DNA of 64,000 nt from Candidatus Rubrimentiphilum sp. (GTDB taxonomy: Bacteria; Vulcanimicrobiota; Vulcanimicrobiia; Vulcanimicrobiales; Vulcanimicrobiaceae), in NCBI GenBank assembly GCA_035710515.1, contig DASTDE010000004.1, forward strand, positions 248,001-312,000, written 5' to 3'. The first letter of the stretch is position 1; each line of letters opens with the position of its first letter. Below, piece after piece: positions 50,465-59,824 of this stretch. The notes under the pieces were generated by a model. The model searched no databases, was not told where the DNA came from, and was given only the letters and a program-made list of their open reading frames with translations. The position numbers were made by a program, and so were the translations under genes.

Positions 50465-52824
50465 TGCGCGTACCTTTAGGCTGGCTGCGGGAGTACGTCG
50501 AGCTTCCGGCCGACCCGCACGCAGTCGTCAAAATGCTCGCCGAACTCGGCTTTCCGGTCGCGGGCATCGAGATGCGTCCCGTCATCACGGGCGTCGTTGC
50601 CGGCCGGATCGCGGAGCTTGGTAAACACCCAAACGCCGATCGTTTGCAGGTCGGCCAGATTGAGATCGGCGATGGCAAGCCGCTGACCATCGCCACTGCG
50701 GCAACCAACGTCGAAGCCGGACAAACGATCGCGGTCGCGACCATCGGCGCGCGCTTGCCGCAGCTGACGATCGAACGCCGCAAGATGCGCGGTCTCGAGT
50801 CGGAAGGGATGATGATCTCCGCCGACGAGCTCGCCCTGCCGGCGGAATGGTTCGAAGACGGCATTTTGCAGTTTGAAAAAACGCTGCAGCCCGGAACGGA
50901 CGTCGTGGAATATTACCGGCTCGGCGAGGCCGTGCTCGACGTTGAGGTGACGAGCAACCGCGTGGACGCGATGTCCGTTATCGGCTTGGCGCGCGAGCTC
51001 GCGGCATTCCAAGGTTTACCGCTGCGGCTTCCCAACTTCGACAACCCGGGAGCGAAGGCGGGCGGACCAAAGCCGGACGTTACACTCGAATCGCCCGACT
51101 GCCGGCGGTTCGTCGCACAGCTCTTCGGCAACGTGCACGCCGGAATCTCGCCGGCCTGGATGCGCATCCGGCTGGCACTCGCGGGACAACGGCCCATCAA
51201 CCAGCTCGTGGACGTCTCCAACTACGTGATGCTGGAGACCGGACAGCCGCTGCACTTTTACGACGCCGCGAAGATCCCGCACCATCATTTGATCGTGCGC
51301 GACGCGCGCGCGGGCGAACCGTTCACGGCCCTGGACGGATCGCAACACGAGCTCAGCCCGCAAGCGCTGGTCATCGCAAGCGAAACGGGGCCCGAATGTT
51401 TGGCCGGCCTGATGGGCGCGAAAAGCAGCGAGGTCACCGGTTCCACGCGCGAGCTGCTGCTCGAATCGGCAAATTTTAACGGCGCCCGCATTCGCCGCAC
51501 GGCCGTGCAGCTGGGTTTTCGGACGGAAGCCGGCTCGCGCCATGAAAAGTCGCTCGCACCGATGCTCACCGAGCTCGGCGCAGCCCGCGCCGCGCAACTG
51601 CTGACGGAATTCGGCGCGCAAGCGCACCAGCCGGTTGCCTTCGGCGAACAACTCTCTCCCGCGCCGCCCATCGACGTCGAGCAGCGCGACATAAAACGTT
51701 TGCTCGGTTTCGAACTCACGGCGCAGGAGATTCGCGAGTACCTCGACCGCCTCGGATTCGAGGTACAACTTCAGGGCGAGAGCAAACTCCGTGTCATTCC
51801 GCCGCCGTGGCGGAAGGACGTCTCGGTCAGCGCCGACGTGATCGAGGAGGTCGCGCGCATAGCGGGCTACGAGCGGATCGTCGCCGAGATTCCGCCCGTG
51901 CGTTCGCACGAGATCGCCAGCACCGACTATCTGCGCGAGCGTGAGATCGGCGCCACGCTCGCCGATCTGGGATATCGCGAAATCGTCACGTACTCGCTGC
52001 ACGGTCCGCAGGTCTTCGAAAAACTGCGGCGCGCGGGCGTCGAACCGCCGGCGCCGGTGGAAGTCCTCAATCCACTGAGCGAAGAGCAGCGCTACCTGCG
52101 CAACTCGCTCGAGCCGGCGATGCTGTCGTATCTGGCGCGCATAGACGCGCCGATGCGCGTTTTCGAGGTCGGCCGGCTGTTCTACGCCGAGGATCGTCAG
52201 CCACTGGAAACCCCCGCCGTTCTCTTCGGATTTAGCGCCGAACCGCTCGACGAACCGGCTTGGCGCGACACGCACTTTCTGCAAGCCAAAGGCGATTGCG
52301 AAGAATTTTTGCGTACTTTAACCGGACGCGAGCGCTTTGAGACCGCCGCCGACGAGCGCCCCGGCTATCATCCCGGCAAGACCGGCGCCATTCTGTTGGA
52401 TGGTAAGGAGGTAGCCGTCGTCGGACAGGTCGATCCGCGTATGCAACGCGCGTTCGGCGTGCGTTTACCCGTCTATTTGTGCTGCGTCCATATAAACGAC
52501 GTCCCGGCGTACGACATCCCGCAGTTCAAGCCGCCCTCGAAGTTTCCGTCCACGTATCGCGATCTCGCGCTGGTGTGCGAGCTCGATCTTCCGGCGCAGC
52601 GGCTCGAGGCCGCGCTTCGCACCGCGACCGGCCCGCTGTGCACGTCGGTGAAAACATTTGACGAATACCGTGGACCGCAGATCGCCCAGGATAAGAAGAG
52701 TCTGGCGATCAGGGTTACGCTGCAAAAATCCGACGCGACCATCACGGATGCGGAAGCAGACGCCGCCGTCGGCCAAGCCGTAACGGCCTTGCAGCGCGAG
52801 TTCGGCGTCACCGTACGGCAATGA
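50464..52824 (+). CDS. pheT: Phenylalanyl-tRNA synthetase beta subunit
   Basis: A 786-residue subunit involved in tRNA recognition and editing of mis-charged Tyr. Domains in order: EMAP/B1 region (MRVPLGWLREYVELPADPHA), tRNA-binding fold (KHPNADRLQVGQIEIGDGKP), B3/4 editing domain, B5 (RDIKRLLGFELTAQEI; IPPPWRKDVSVSADVIEEVA), B6-B7 and the C-terminal ferredoxin-like anticodon-binding domain (FPSTYRDLALVCE). Overlaps pheS by one base and cvpA by four. Confidence 0.98.
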   Translation: MRVPLGWLREYVELPADPHAVVKMLAELGFPVAGIEMRPVITGVVAGRIAELGKHPNADRLQVGQIEIGDGKPLTIATAATNVEAGQTIAVATIGARLPQLTIERRKMRGLESEGMMISADELALPAEWFEDGILQFEKTLQPGTDVVEYYRLGEAVLDVEVTSNRVDAMSVIGLARELAAFQGLPLRLPNFDNPGAKAGGPKPDVTLESPDCRRFVAQLFGNVHAGISPAWMRIRLALAGQRPINQLVDVSNYVMLETGQPLHFYDAAKIPHHHLIVRDARAGEPFTALDGSQHELSPQALVIASETGPECLAGLMGAKSSEVTGSTRELLLESANFNGARIRRTAVQLGFRTEAGSRHEKSLAPMLTELGAARAAQLLTEFGAQAHQPVAFGEQLSPAPPIDVEQRDIKRLLGFELTAQEIREYLDRLGFEVQLQGESKLRVIPPPWRKDVSVSADVIEEVARIAGYERIVAEIPPVRSHEIASTDYLREREIGATLADLGYREIVTYSLHGPQVFEKLRRAGVEPPAPVEVLNPLSEEQRYLRNSLEPAMLSYLARIDAPMRVFEVGRLFYAEDRQPLETPAVLFGFSAEPLDEPAWRDTHFLQAKGDCEEFLRTLTGRERFETAADERPGYHPGKTGAILLDGKEVAVVGQVDPRMQRAFGVRLPVYLCCVHINDVPAYDIPQFKPPSKFPSTYRDLALVCELDLPAQRLEAALRTATGPLCTSVKTFDEYRGPQIAQDKKSLAIRVTLQKSDATITDAEADAAVGQAVTALQREFGVTVRQ

Positions 52825-53351
52825 GCTGGCCGGATATTCTGATCGCCGCAATCGTGCTGATCGCGGCGCTCAAAGGCTACAAGCGCGGATTCATCTTAGA
52901 GTTGAGCGGTGCGATCGCGCTGGCCGCCGCGCTGATCGTTCCGTGGTTCTATCGCGGTGCGCTGGACCCGTTCTTGGAAAACGTCGTGCACTTGGGTCCC
53001 GGCTCGGCGCACGTCGTGGCGATGTTTCTGGTCGGCCTGGCGACGTACGTCGCCATTCTCTTGGTCGCGCGCGCGCTCAACAACATCACGAAGCTGCCCT
53101 TCCTGGGCCTCGGCAATGCCATCGCCGGCGCGCTGGTCGGCGTCGTGAAAGCGGTGGTGCTGGTGTGGCTGCTGCTCTACGTCGCGCTCTTCTTTCCGCT
53201 ATCTCCGGACATTCGCGCGGATTTACACCGTTCGGTGCTGGTCGGTTATGAAACGCAGCCGAACGATCGTATCGACGGCGCGATCATCGGGACGTTCCCG
53301 TGGTTTGCGCGTCCGTTCGTGCATTACGTTTTTGCGCACCATCGGGTATAG
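52821..53351 (+). CDS. CvpA-family membrane protein
   Basis: A 176-residue protein with four hydrophobic helices and the family start (WPDILIAAIVLIAALKGYKR, then GFILELSG). CvpA proteins are needed for colicin V production in E. coli and affect envelope stress elsewhere; the molecular function is unclear. ATG overlaps the pheT stop. The 3' end overlaps the convergent aminotransferase gene by 68 bases. Confidence 0.88.
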   Translation: MSWPDILIAAIVLIAALKGYKRGFILELSGAIALAAALIVPWFYRGALDPFLENVVHLGPGSAHVVAMFLVGLATYVAILLVARALNNITKLPFLGLGNAIAGALVGVVKAVVLVWLLLYVALFFPLSPDIRADLHRSVLVGYETQPNDRIDGAIIGTFPWFARPFVHYVFAHHRV

Positions 53352-54504
53352 ACTCTCCTAAGTCCAGGAAAACGCTCAATGCGGCTTTTCCGGCCGCGCC
53401 CATCTGCACGGGCACGTCGTAATCCAGCAGCGCGATCTCCAGCGATTCGATCGCGCCCAGCACGTCGGTTTGCGAGATGTCGCCCATCGTTCCCATCCGG
53501 ATGATCTTGCCTTTGAGATCGAGCTGACCGCCGGCGAGCGTCACGCCGCGATTCTCCCGCAATCCGCGCAACAGCCCCGCGGCGTCAACGCCGGATGGAA
53601 CCTTGACGGTGACAACGGTGTCCGAGTGGGCGCCGGGCTGCGAAAAAATATCCAAACCCAACGCATCGAACGCGGCGCGAATGGCGCGGGCGTACGTCGA
53701 CAAGCGGCGCCATACCGCCGGCGCTCCTTCGCGATGGTACTGCGCGAGCGCGACGTCGAGTGCGAACAGCGTGCTCACCGGCGCCGTCCACGGCATCTGA
53801 CCTTGGCTTGCGAACTCGCGAGCTTTGCGCAAGTCGAAGTAAAAACGCGGTGCCGTCGAAGCGTCGATGGCTTTCCATGCGCGGGGACTGACGGCCAAGA
53901 CCGCCGCTCCCGGCGGCGCGGCCAGCACCTTTTGCGAGGCGCTGACGACGATGTCGTAACCCCAGTCATCCATGCGAAAATCCGACGCGCCCAAACCGCT
54001 GACTGAATCTACGATCGACAGCGCGCCGTGCTGCTGCACGATGCCGGCCAGTTCCGCCATCTCGCTCTGCACGCCGGTCGACGTTTCATTGTGCGTCAAC
54101 AACACGCCGGCGTAGCGGCGCTTGGTATCGCCGGCCAACTTCTCGGCCAACGCATTTGGATCGAGCGCATAGCCCGGCGCCGTTTCGATCGTTTCGACCG
54201 TGATGCCGTACCTGCGCGCGATCGCGATCATGCGTTCGCCGAATACTCCCATCGGCGCCGCGAGAATCGTTTCGCCTGGAGAAAACGCGTTAACGATCGC
54301 CGCTTCGAGACCGCCGGTTCCCGACGAGCCCAACAAAATGATCTCGCCGCGCTGCGTTCCGAAGAGCGGACGCAAGCCCGCGTAAATCCGCTGGACGAGT
54401 TCGCTGAACTCCGGGCCGCGATGATCGATCAGCGGCTGCTTCATCGCGTCGAGGACGCGCTGCGATACGGTGACCGGCCCTGGAATGAAGAGCAGGTTGC
54501 GCAC
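53284..54504 (-). CDS. Class V aminotransferase (alanine-glyoxylate/serine-pyruvate type)
   Basis: PLP enzyme of 406 residues. Typical segments are LFIPGPVTVSQRVLDAM, LLGSSGTGGLEAAIVNAFSP, LLTHNETSTGVQ, the Asp of IVDSVSGLGASDFRMDDWG and the PLP lysine in VSASQKVLAAPPGAA. These fit alanine-glyoxylate, serine-glyoxylate or serine-pyruvate transaminases, or a phosphonate-related relative. The C-terminal 25 residues (DGAQKRNARTDAQTTGTSR) look like low-conservation tail and run into cvpA on the other strand. Start GTG, two bases after lon's stop. Confidence 0.93.
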   Translation of the reverse strand: MRNLLFIPGPVTVSQRVLDAMKQPLIDHRGPEFSELVQRIYAGLRPLFGTQRGEIILLGSSGTGGLEAAIVNAFSPGETILAAPMGVFGERMIAIARRYGITVETIETAPGYALDPNALAEKLAGDTKRRYAGVLLTHNETSTGVQSEMAELAGIVQQHGALSIVDSVSGLGASDFRMDDWGYDIVVSASQKVLAAPPGAAVLAVSPRAWKAIDASTAPRFYFDLRKAREFASQGQMPWTAPVSTLFALDVALAQYHREGAPAVWRRLSTYARAIRAAFDALGLDIFSQPGAHSDTVVTVKVPSGVDAAGLLRGLRENRGVTLAGGQLDLKGKIIRMGTMGDISQTDVLGAIESLEIALLDYDVPVQMGAAGKAALSVFLDLGESIPDGAQKRNARTDAQTTGTSR

Positions 54505-54506
54505 GC

Positions 54507-56951
54507 TTAACGCCGCGTACGCGACCGCTTGCGTTCGGGTGCGCGCACGCGCTTGAGCGCGCTGCGGCGCATAGGCACGACGTTGCTCGCGCGCTGCGGC
54601 GAAATGCCCAGTTCGACCGGCGTGATGATGCGTTTGCCGAGCGCGTTTTGCAGCACTTCGGAGAGCTCTTCGACCGAAACGAACGACATCGTGTCGCGCA
54701 CTTCCTTCGGAATGTCGTCGAGATCGATCTCGTTGCGTTTCGGCATGATGATCTTCCGGATGCCGGCCCGCTTGGCGCCAAGCACTTTCTCTTTCAAACC
54801 GCCGATAGGCAGCACTTGCCCGGTCAGTGTTATTTCGCCGGTCATCGCGACGTCCGGATCCACTTTGAGTCCGGTCAGCAGCGACGCGATGGCGGTCGCC
54901 AGCGCCACGCCCGCCGACGGGCCGTCCTTCGGCGTCGCGCCGGTCGGCACGTGAATGTGCAGATCGTGTTTGGCAAAGTAGTCGTCGGCCAAACCGAGCT
55001 CGGCGGAGCGCGACCGCAAAAACGAAACCGCCGCTTGCGCGCTTTCCTTCATGACGTCGCCGAGCTGCCCCGTCAGCACCAGCTTGCCGGTGCCGGGCAT
55101 CGTGGTCGTTTCAATGAAGAGAATATCGCCGCCGTACGGCGTGTAGAACATGCCGGTTGCGACGCCGACGGACGCGACGCGTTTCTTGACCTCGCTGTAG
55201 AACAGCGGCTTGTTCAAGTATTCCGCCAAGGAATCGGCTTTTATCCGGCCCTTGAAACGCGGCGCCTCGGCAATCTTGCGCGCGATCTTGCGGAAGATCG
55301 TTCCGATCTCGCGCTCCAAGTTTCGCACGCCCGCCTCGCGGGTGTAATCCACGATGATCGAGCGGAGCGCCGCATCGTTAATCTGCGCTTGCGAATCTTT
55401 TAGTCCGTTGGCCTTGCGCTGTTTTGGGACGAGATAGCGTTTGGCAATCTGCAGCTTCTCCAGCTCGGTATACCCCGCCAGCTGGATGATCTCCATGCGG
55501 TCGCGCAACGGCGGGCTGATCGTGTCCAAACTGTTGGCGGTACAGACGAAGAGCACTTGCGACAGATCGAAAGGCAGATCGAGATAGTGATCGCGGAACG
55601 TGTTGTTTTGTTCCGGATCCAAGACTTCCAGCAGCGCAGACTGCGGATCGCCGCGGAAATCGGCGCCGACTTTATCGATCTCGTCGATCATCATGACGGG
55701 ATTGCGCGTCCCCGCGTCTCGAATCGCGCGCACGATTGTGCCCGGCATCGCGCCGATGTACGTGCGCCGGTGTCCGCGGATCTCGGCTTCATCGCGTACG
55801 CCGCCGACCGAGAGCCGCGCGAACTTGCGCCCCATCGCCCGCGCGATCGACTGTCCGAGCGACGTCTTGCCCGTACCGGGCGGTCCAACGAAGCACAGAA
55901 TTGGCCCGGTCAGACGTTTCTTGAGTTTGCCGACCGCCAAATACTCGATGATGCGGTCCTTGATCTTCTCCAGATCGTAGTGATCCTCGTCGAGAATCGT
56001 TCGCGCACGCTTGATATCGAAGTGGTCCGTGGTCTCTTGACCCCACGGGAGCTGGACGAGCCAATCCAAGTACGTCCGAATGACGCTGTACTCCGGCGAG
56101 GCCTGCGGCACTTTCGAAAGCCGGTCGAGCTCGCGATCCGCCGCCTTACGCGCGTCTTCGGGCATCTTGGCTTCTTCGATCTTCTGGCGCAACTCATTGG
56201 CTTCGGCCTGCTGCGGATCGACTTCGCCCAACTCTTCCTGAATGGCACGCAGCTGTTGGCGCAGATAAAACTCGCGCTGGTTTTTCTCCATCTCGCGCTG
56301 GATGTCGGATTGGATCTTGTGTCCGAGTTCGACAACCTCGAGCTCCTTGGTCAGGAGCATCGTCAGTTTGCGCATCCGCTTCTCGGTGTTGCGCTCCTCG
56401 AGCACCGCTTGGCGGTCGGCCGTGTCCAGCCGCATGGTGGACGCGACAAAGTACGTCAGCAAATTGGGATCGGAGATGTTTTGAACTTCCATCTCCATCT
56501 CGCGCGGCGCTTGCGGCAAGTATCCGAGCAGTTTCTGAAAGAGGCCGCCCAGATTGCGCTGCATCGCGACCAGCTCTTCGGAAGAGACGGTAACGTCGGG
56601 CAGCTCTTCGTATTCCGCCACGAGATACGGTTCGGTCGCGGTGAACTGTTCGATCTTGAAGACAGTTTGGCCGGCGACGATGCAACGCAGCGTTCCGTCC
56701 GGAACCTTCAGCATTTTTTGCACGGTACCGATCGTGCCGATGCGGTGCACGTCGTTGGGTCCGGGATTCTCGATGTCGCGATTGTTGAGCAGCGTCAAGC
56801 CGATCGGCTTGCCCTCGCGCAGCGCTTCCTCAACGAGCTGAATGCCCGGACGCTTCACAACTGCCAGCGGAATGACCGTGTTTGGAAAGAGTACGGCGTC
56901 TTGCAGCGGCAAAAGACCGATGGTTTTGGTCACTACTTCAACCGCGGCCAT
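54507..56951 (-). CDS. lon: ATP-dependent protease Lon
   Basis: Cytosolic AAA+ serine protease (814 residues) for damaged and regulatory proteins. Domains: N-terminal LON substrate domain (GLLPLQDAVLFPNTVIPLAV), coiled coil (QREFYLRQQLRAIQEELGE), AAA+ with Walker A GPPGTGKTS and Walker B MIDEIDKVG, and the protease domain with the Ser-Lys dyad (DGPSAGVA, Ser 679; GGLKEK, Lys 722, the same numbers as in E. coli). The tail is unusually basic (RRSALKRVRAPERKRSRTRR), which might help DNA binding. It begins one base inside the hsp20 stop, so the two heat-shock genes are coupled. Confidence 0.98.
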   Translation of the reverse strand: MAAVEVVTKTIGLLPLQDAVLFPNTVIPLAVVKRPGIQLVEEALREGKPIGLTLLNNRDIENPGPNDVHRIGTIGTVQKMLKVPDGTLRCIVAGQTVFKIEQFTATEPYLVAEYEELPDVTVSSEELVAMQRNLGGLFQKLLGYLPQAPREMEMEVQNISDPNLLTYFVASTMRLDTADRQAVLEERNTEKRMRKLTMLLTKELEVVELGHKIQSDIQREMEKNQREFYLRQQLRAIQEELGEVDPQQAEANELRQKIEEAKMPEDARKAADRELDRLSKVPQASPEYSVIRTYLDWLVQLPWGQETTDHFDIKRARTILDEDHYDLEKIKDRIIEYLAVGKLKKRLTGPILCFVGPPGTGKTSLGQSIARAMGRKFARLSVGGVRDEAEIRGHRRTYIGAMPGTIVRAIRDAGTRNPVMMIDEIDKVGADFRGDPQSALLEVLDPEQNNTFRDHYLDLPFDLSQVLFVCTANSLDTISPPLRDRMEIIQLAGYTELEKLQIAKRYLVPKQRKANGLKDSQAQINDAALRSIIVDYTREAGVRNLEREIGTIFRKIARKIAEAPRFKGRIKADSLAEYLNKPLFYSEVKKRVASVGVATGMFYTPYGGDILFIETTTMPGTGKLVLTGQLGDVMKESAQAAVSFLRSRSAELGLADDYFAKHDLHIHVPTGATPKDGPSAGVALATAIASLLTGLKVDPDVAMTGEITLTGQVLPIGGLKEKVLGAKRAGIRKIIMPKRNEIDLDDIPKEVRDTMSFVSVEELSEVLQNALGKRIITPVELGISPQRASNVVPMRRSALKRVRAPERKRSRTRR

Positions 56952-57325
56952 TATGCCAGCACCCGTTTGACAATCATGCGAATCTCCGTGCGCGCTGCGG
57001 GAATATATTCGTACGGCGAAATCGGCAGCGCGATCGTGAGCAGCCCATCTTCGTAAGTGGCGGTGATCTCCTCTTGCGCTACGGCTACAGGCAAGCGAAT
57101 GCTCTTCACGAAGTCGCCGTCCGCGATCTCTTTCTGCACGAACGATCCGCCGCGCAGACGCGCGGCTTTGGCGCGCCGGCCGGAGATGTAGAGGCGCTGG
57201 TCGTCCAGGAAAACACGCAGGCTATCACTGTCGGCTCCGGCCAACTCGGCGCGCACGACAAGCGTGCGCGAGCCTTCATCGATCACCACGTCCACGTTGG
57301 GCTGCCAGCCGCACATCCAATCCAT
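56951..57325 (-). CDS. Hsp20-family small heat shock protein
   Basis: A 124-residue ATP-independent holdase with an alpha-crystallin domain: WQPNVDVVIDEGSRTLVVRA, the GADSDSLRVFLDDQRLYISG strands, and ADGDFVKSIRLPVAVAQEEI with YEDGLLTIALP. The C-terminal extension has no clear IxI motif. It overlaps lon by one base; upstream is divergent from the permease, with AT-rich TTATAA-containing sequence in the gap. Start at ATG 57325; an ATG three codons later is possible. Confidence 0.92.
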   Translation of the reverse strand: MDWMCGWQPNVDVVIDEGSRTLVVRAELAGADSDSLRVFLDDQRLYISGRRAKAARLRGGSFVQKEIADGDFVKSIRLPVAVAQEEITATYEDGLLTIALPISPYEYIPAARTEIRMIVKRVLA

Positions 57326-57378
57326 CAGGGCTTATAAACCTCTAGGTACTCCTTCGGTTTCCCGCCAAACACCCTTGC

Positions 57379-58713
57379 CTGACCAAACTCGCGCGCCGCT
57401 TAGGCCCGTTCGATGCCGCCTTGATCGTGATGGGCGGCATTATCGGTTCGGGCATTTTCCGCAATCCCTCGGTCGTCGCCAAAATCGTGTGGGTGCCGGC
57501 GGCGATTGCCGGCGTGTGGATTGCGGGCGGAATCATTTCGGTCCTCGGCGCCTTCGTGATCGCCGAACTGGCCGCGCGCCGCCCCCAGGACGGCGGATTT
57601 TACGCGTACCTGCGCGACGCGTTTCATCCGATGGTTGCGTTCATGTACGGCTGGACGCTGCTGCTGGTCTCGCAGAGCGGCGGCATGGCCGCGGCCGCGC
57701 TCACGTTTGCGGGATACTATCCGGCGCTCACCGGACAGAACGTCAGTCAGCCGCTGCTGGCATTTTTTGTTTTGGCCGTTTTTACGATCGTCAATTGTCT
57801 GGGCGTGCGGCAAGGCGGAAACGTCCAGAACGGTTTCATGGTGCTGAAGATCGGCGCGATAGTCGTGTTGATCGTCGCCGGTTTCTTGACGCATCCATCC
57901 GCTGCTGCCGCCGCCGCCACGCCGAGCACCGGAACGACGCTCGGCTTACTCGGTGCAATGGTCGCGTCGATGGTCGCGGTGATGTTCGCGTACAGCGGCT
58001 GGCAGACCGCGAGTTTTATGAGCGGCGAATTGAAGGACCCGAAGCGGTCGTTACCCATCGGTCTGCTGTGGGGCGTCGCCGGCGTCATCGTTCTCTATCT
58101 GCTCGTCAACGTCGTGTGCTTGCGCGTCCTAGGTGTGAGCGGACTCATGCACACCGATGCGCCGGCATCCGAAGTGGCGCGCGCTTTTATGGGCGCGCGC
58201 GGCGCTCAATTCATGGCCGCCATCATTTCACTTTCGACGCTCGGGTTCCTGAGCAATCAGATCCTGACGTCGCCGCGCGTCTACCACGCGATGGCTGAAG
58301 ACGGGCTGTTCTTCAAGTCGATAGCCTGGGTCCATCCGAAGACGCGCGTGCCGGTAGTCGCCATTGCACTCCAAGGCGTCGTCGCGATTGTCATCACATT
58401 CTGGAAAGGCTATGCGTCTATTTTGAATTACGTGATCGGCGTGGACTTTCTGTTCTTTACGCTCGCCGCGATCGCCGTGTTCGTGTTTCGCGCGCGCGAC
58501 CGGGACAAACCGGCGGACAATGGATTTTCGGTGCCGTTCCACCCGTATACGACGGCGCTCTTTATGCTGATCGCCTTTGGGATCACCCTGACGAGTTATA
58601 TCACCTCATGGCAAGGAGCCGCCGCCACGTTCGCGCTCTTTGCACTTGCGGTGCCGTTTTATTACCTGTTTCTTTTCCTTCGCGCCCGCGTACCTACTGG
58701 TAGAACACTGTAA
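57379..58713 (+). CDS. APC-family amino acid permease, apparent CTG start
   Basis: Membrane transporter of the amino acid-polyamine-organocation family, with about 12 hydrophobic segments. The signature of helix 1 is IVMGGIIGSGIFRNPSVVAK. Upstream of the first canonical codon (TTG 57421) the frame still encodes family sequence (TKLARRLGPFDAALIVMGG), so I place the start at CTG 57379; the only in-frame stop lies at 57343. There is no clear ribosome-binding site, so a leaderless message is possible. This gives 444 residues. Substrate is unknown; the sequence resembles the serine/threonine-exchanger and basic-amino-acid subgroups. Confidence 0.92.
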   Translation: MTKLARRLGPFDAALIVMGGIIGSGIFRNPSVVAKIVWVPAAIAGVWIAGGIISVLGAFVIAELAARRPQDGGFYAYLRDAFHPMVAFMYGWTLLLVSQSGGMAAAALTFAGYYPALTGQNVSQPLLAFFVLAVFTIVNCLGVRQGGNVQNGFMVLKIGAIVVLIVAGFLTHPSAAAAAATPSTGTTLGLLGAMVASMVAVMFAYSGWQTASFMSGELKDPKRSLPIGLLWGVAGVIVLYLLVNVVCLRVLGVSGLMHTDAPASEVARAFMGARGAQFMAAIISLSTLGFLSNQILTSPRVYHAMAEDGLFFKSIAWVHPKTRVPVVAIALQGVVAIVITFWKGYASILNYVIGVDFLFFTLAAIAVFVFRARDRDKPADNGFSVPFHPYTTALFMLIAFGITLTSYITSWQGAAATFALFALAVPFYYLFLFLRARVPTGRTL

Positions 58714-59083
58714 TCTGAGTTCCGCCGACGTAGATCGCGACGATCTGATCGAGCGTCAGGTTCTTGCTCACCAGCACTTTTTTCATCGTCGTCACCACGC
58801 CGTCATTGTCGGTGAGCGTTGCGTGGCTGAGCGTATCGCGGAGATCCGCGATAGCGGCCGCATTCTTGTGCAGCGTGGCGGCGTCTACCTCACCGCCGGC
58901 GTTGACGAAATGGAACTGCGAGACGCTTAAGTTGCTCATCAACGCTCGGAGCTTGTCCGACTGAGCCGGCATGTTCTTGATCGCGGCAGTCAGATCGGCC
59001 GAACTCGCGGCCTGAGCGGGCACAGAAAAAATCGCTGCCGGCAAAAGGATCGCAGCCAGCGCGAGAGCACATCGGATCGCCAT
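58694..59083 (-). CDS. Small secreted hypothetical protein
   Basis: A 129-residue exported protein with signal peptide (MAIRCALALAAILLPAAIFS then VPAQA). The mature part has two repeats of a helical kind (LTAAIKNMPAQSDKLRALMS; LHKNAAAIADLRDTLSHAT) and ends KNLTLDQIVAIYVGGTQITV. No family recognised; the 3' end overlaps the permease gene. Confidence 0.65.
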   Translation of the reverse strand: MAIRCALALAAILLPAAIFSVPAQAASSADLTAAIKNMPAQSDKLRALMSNLSVSQFHFVNAGGEVDAATLHKNAAAIADLRDTLSHATLTDNDGVVTTMKKVLVSKNLTLDQIVAIYVGGTQITVFYQ

Positions 59084-59169
59084 AGGCGTTCGTCCTCCCG
59101 CTCTTATTATAGCGCGGAGGCGGGCGGAATGCAGGAGGGCGGTGCGCTCGCCCTCCGCGAGTTTGGTGT

Positions 59170-59691
59170 CTAGAGGTTACCGCAGGAGACGTACACGCTG
59201 AGCTGCTTCAGGCTCTTGTGCAGGTTGATGGCGTACGGCCCTTTCTTGAGCTGCGCCACCGTGAGGCCGGGGACCAGCGTTGACGACTTGCCGTTCACGG
59301 TGTTGGCCAACACTTTCCACGGAGCGGGGTTGAGCTTCGCGCAGGTTCCCTGGTGAATGTGCGTGGGCTCCGAAGCGCCCTTGGGTTCGTTCGTCACTGT
59401 GAGCGTCACCCACACGCCGCCGCTCTTGTTCGTGACCGAACCGGAGCCGCTTTGCTTCGAGCCGTTTTGCGGGGCGAAGGTAACGCTAATACCGGAAGCC
59501 ATCATCGCGCCTCCGGCCGACGCCTTCATAGCGCCTCCGGCGGGCGCCTTCGAGGCTCCGCCGTATTCGCCGGGGGCTTCGCTAGCTGCGGTGCTGGTCG
59601 AGGTGGTCGTCGTTGAGCCGCCGCACGCGCTTAGAGCCGCCGCCGCGCTCAGTGCGATGCCCGAGGCCAGAATCGTCCGAAAGAGTTTCAT
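59170..59691 (-). CDS. Lipoprotein with CHRD-like beta domain
   Basis: A 173-residue lipoprotein starting MKLFRTILASGIALSAAAAL then SACGG (lipobox). A low-complexity Thr/Ala/Gly region (GGSTTTTSTSTAAS) precedes a domain GISVTFAPQNGSKQSGSGSV and PTHIHQGTCAKLNPAPW, which resembles CHRD or superoxide-dismutase-like beta barrels with a His-x-His. The frame has an upstream TTG 18 bases earlier that contains the GGAGG ribosome-binding site, so the ATG at 59691 is the start. The function is unknown. Confidence 0.7.
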   Translation of the reverse strand: MKLFRTILASGIALSAAAALSACGGSTTTTSTSTAASEAPGEYGGASKAPAGGAMKASAGGAMMASGISVTFAPQNGSKQSGSGSVTNKSGGVWVTLTVTNEPKGASEPTHIHQGTCAKLNPAPWKVLANTVNGKSSTLVPGLTVAQLKKGPYAINLHKSLKQLSVYVSCGNL

Positions 59692-59824
59692 TGCTTGCTT
59701 GTCCTCCAAAAAAGGCAGGTCCCATGCTTTAGTAAGTCCCTATGCTCTTTCCCTCATTGGGGCAGGGCGCCTGACCAAGCAAGCGAAGGGGAGCTGCAAT
59801 CGCTCACTGCCTTTAGGAGGCGTA

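Noticed and set aside
55557-57056. 499-codon plus-strand frame opposite lon
   Set aside because: Antisense to lon throughout; composition is typical of a shadow frame and there is no ribosome-binding site.
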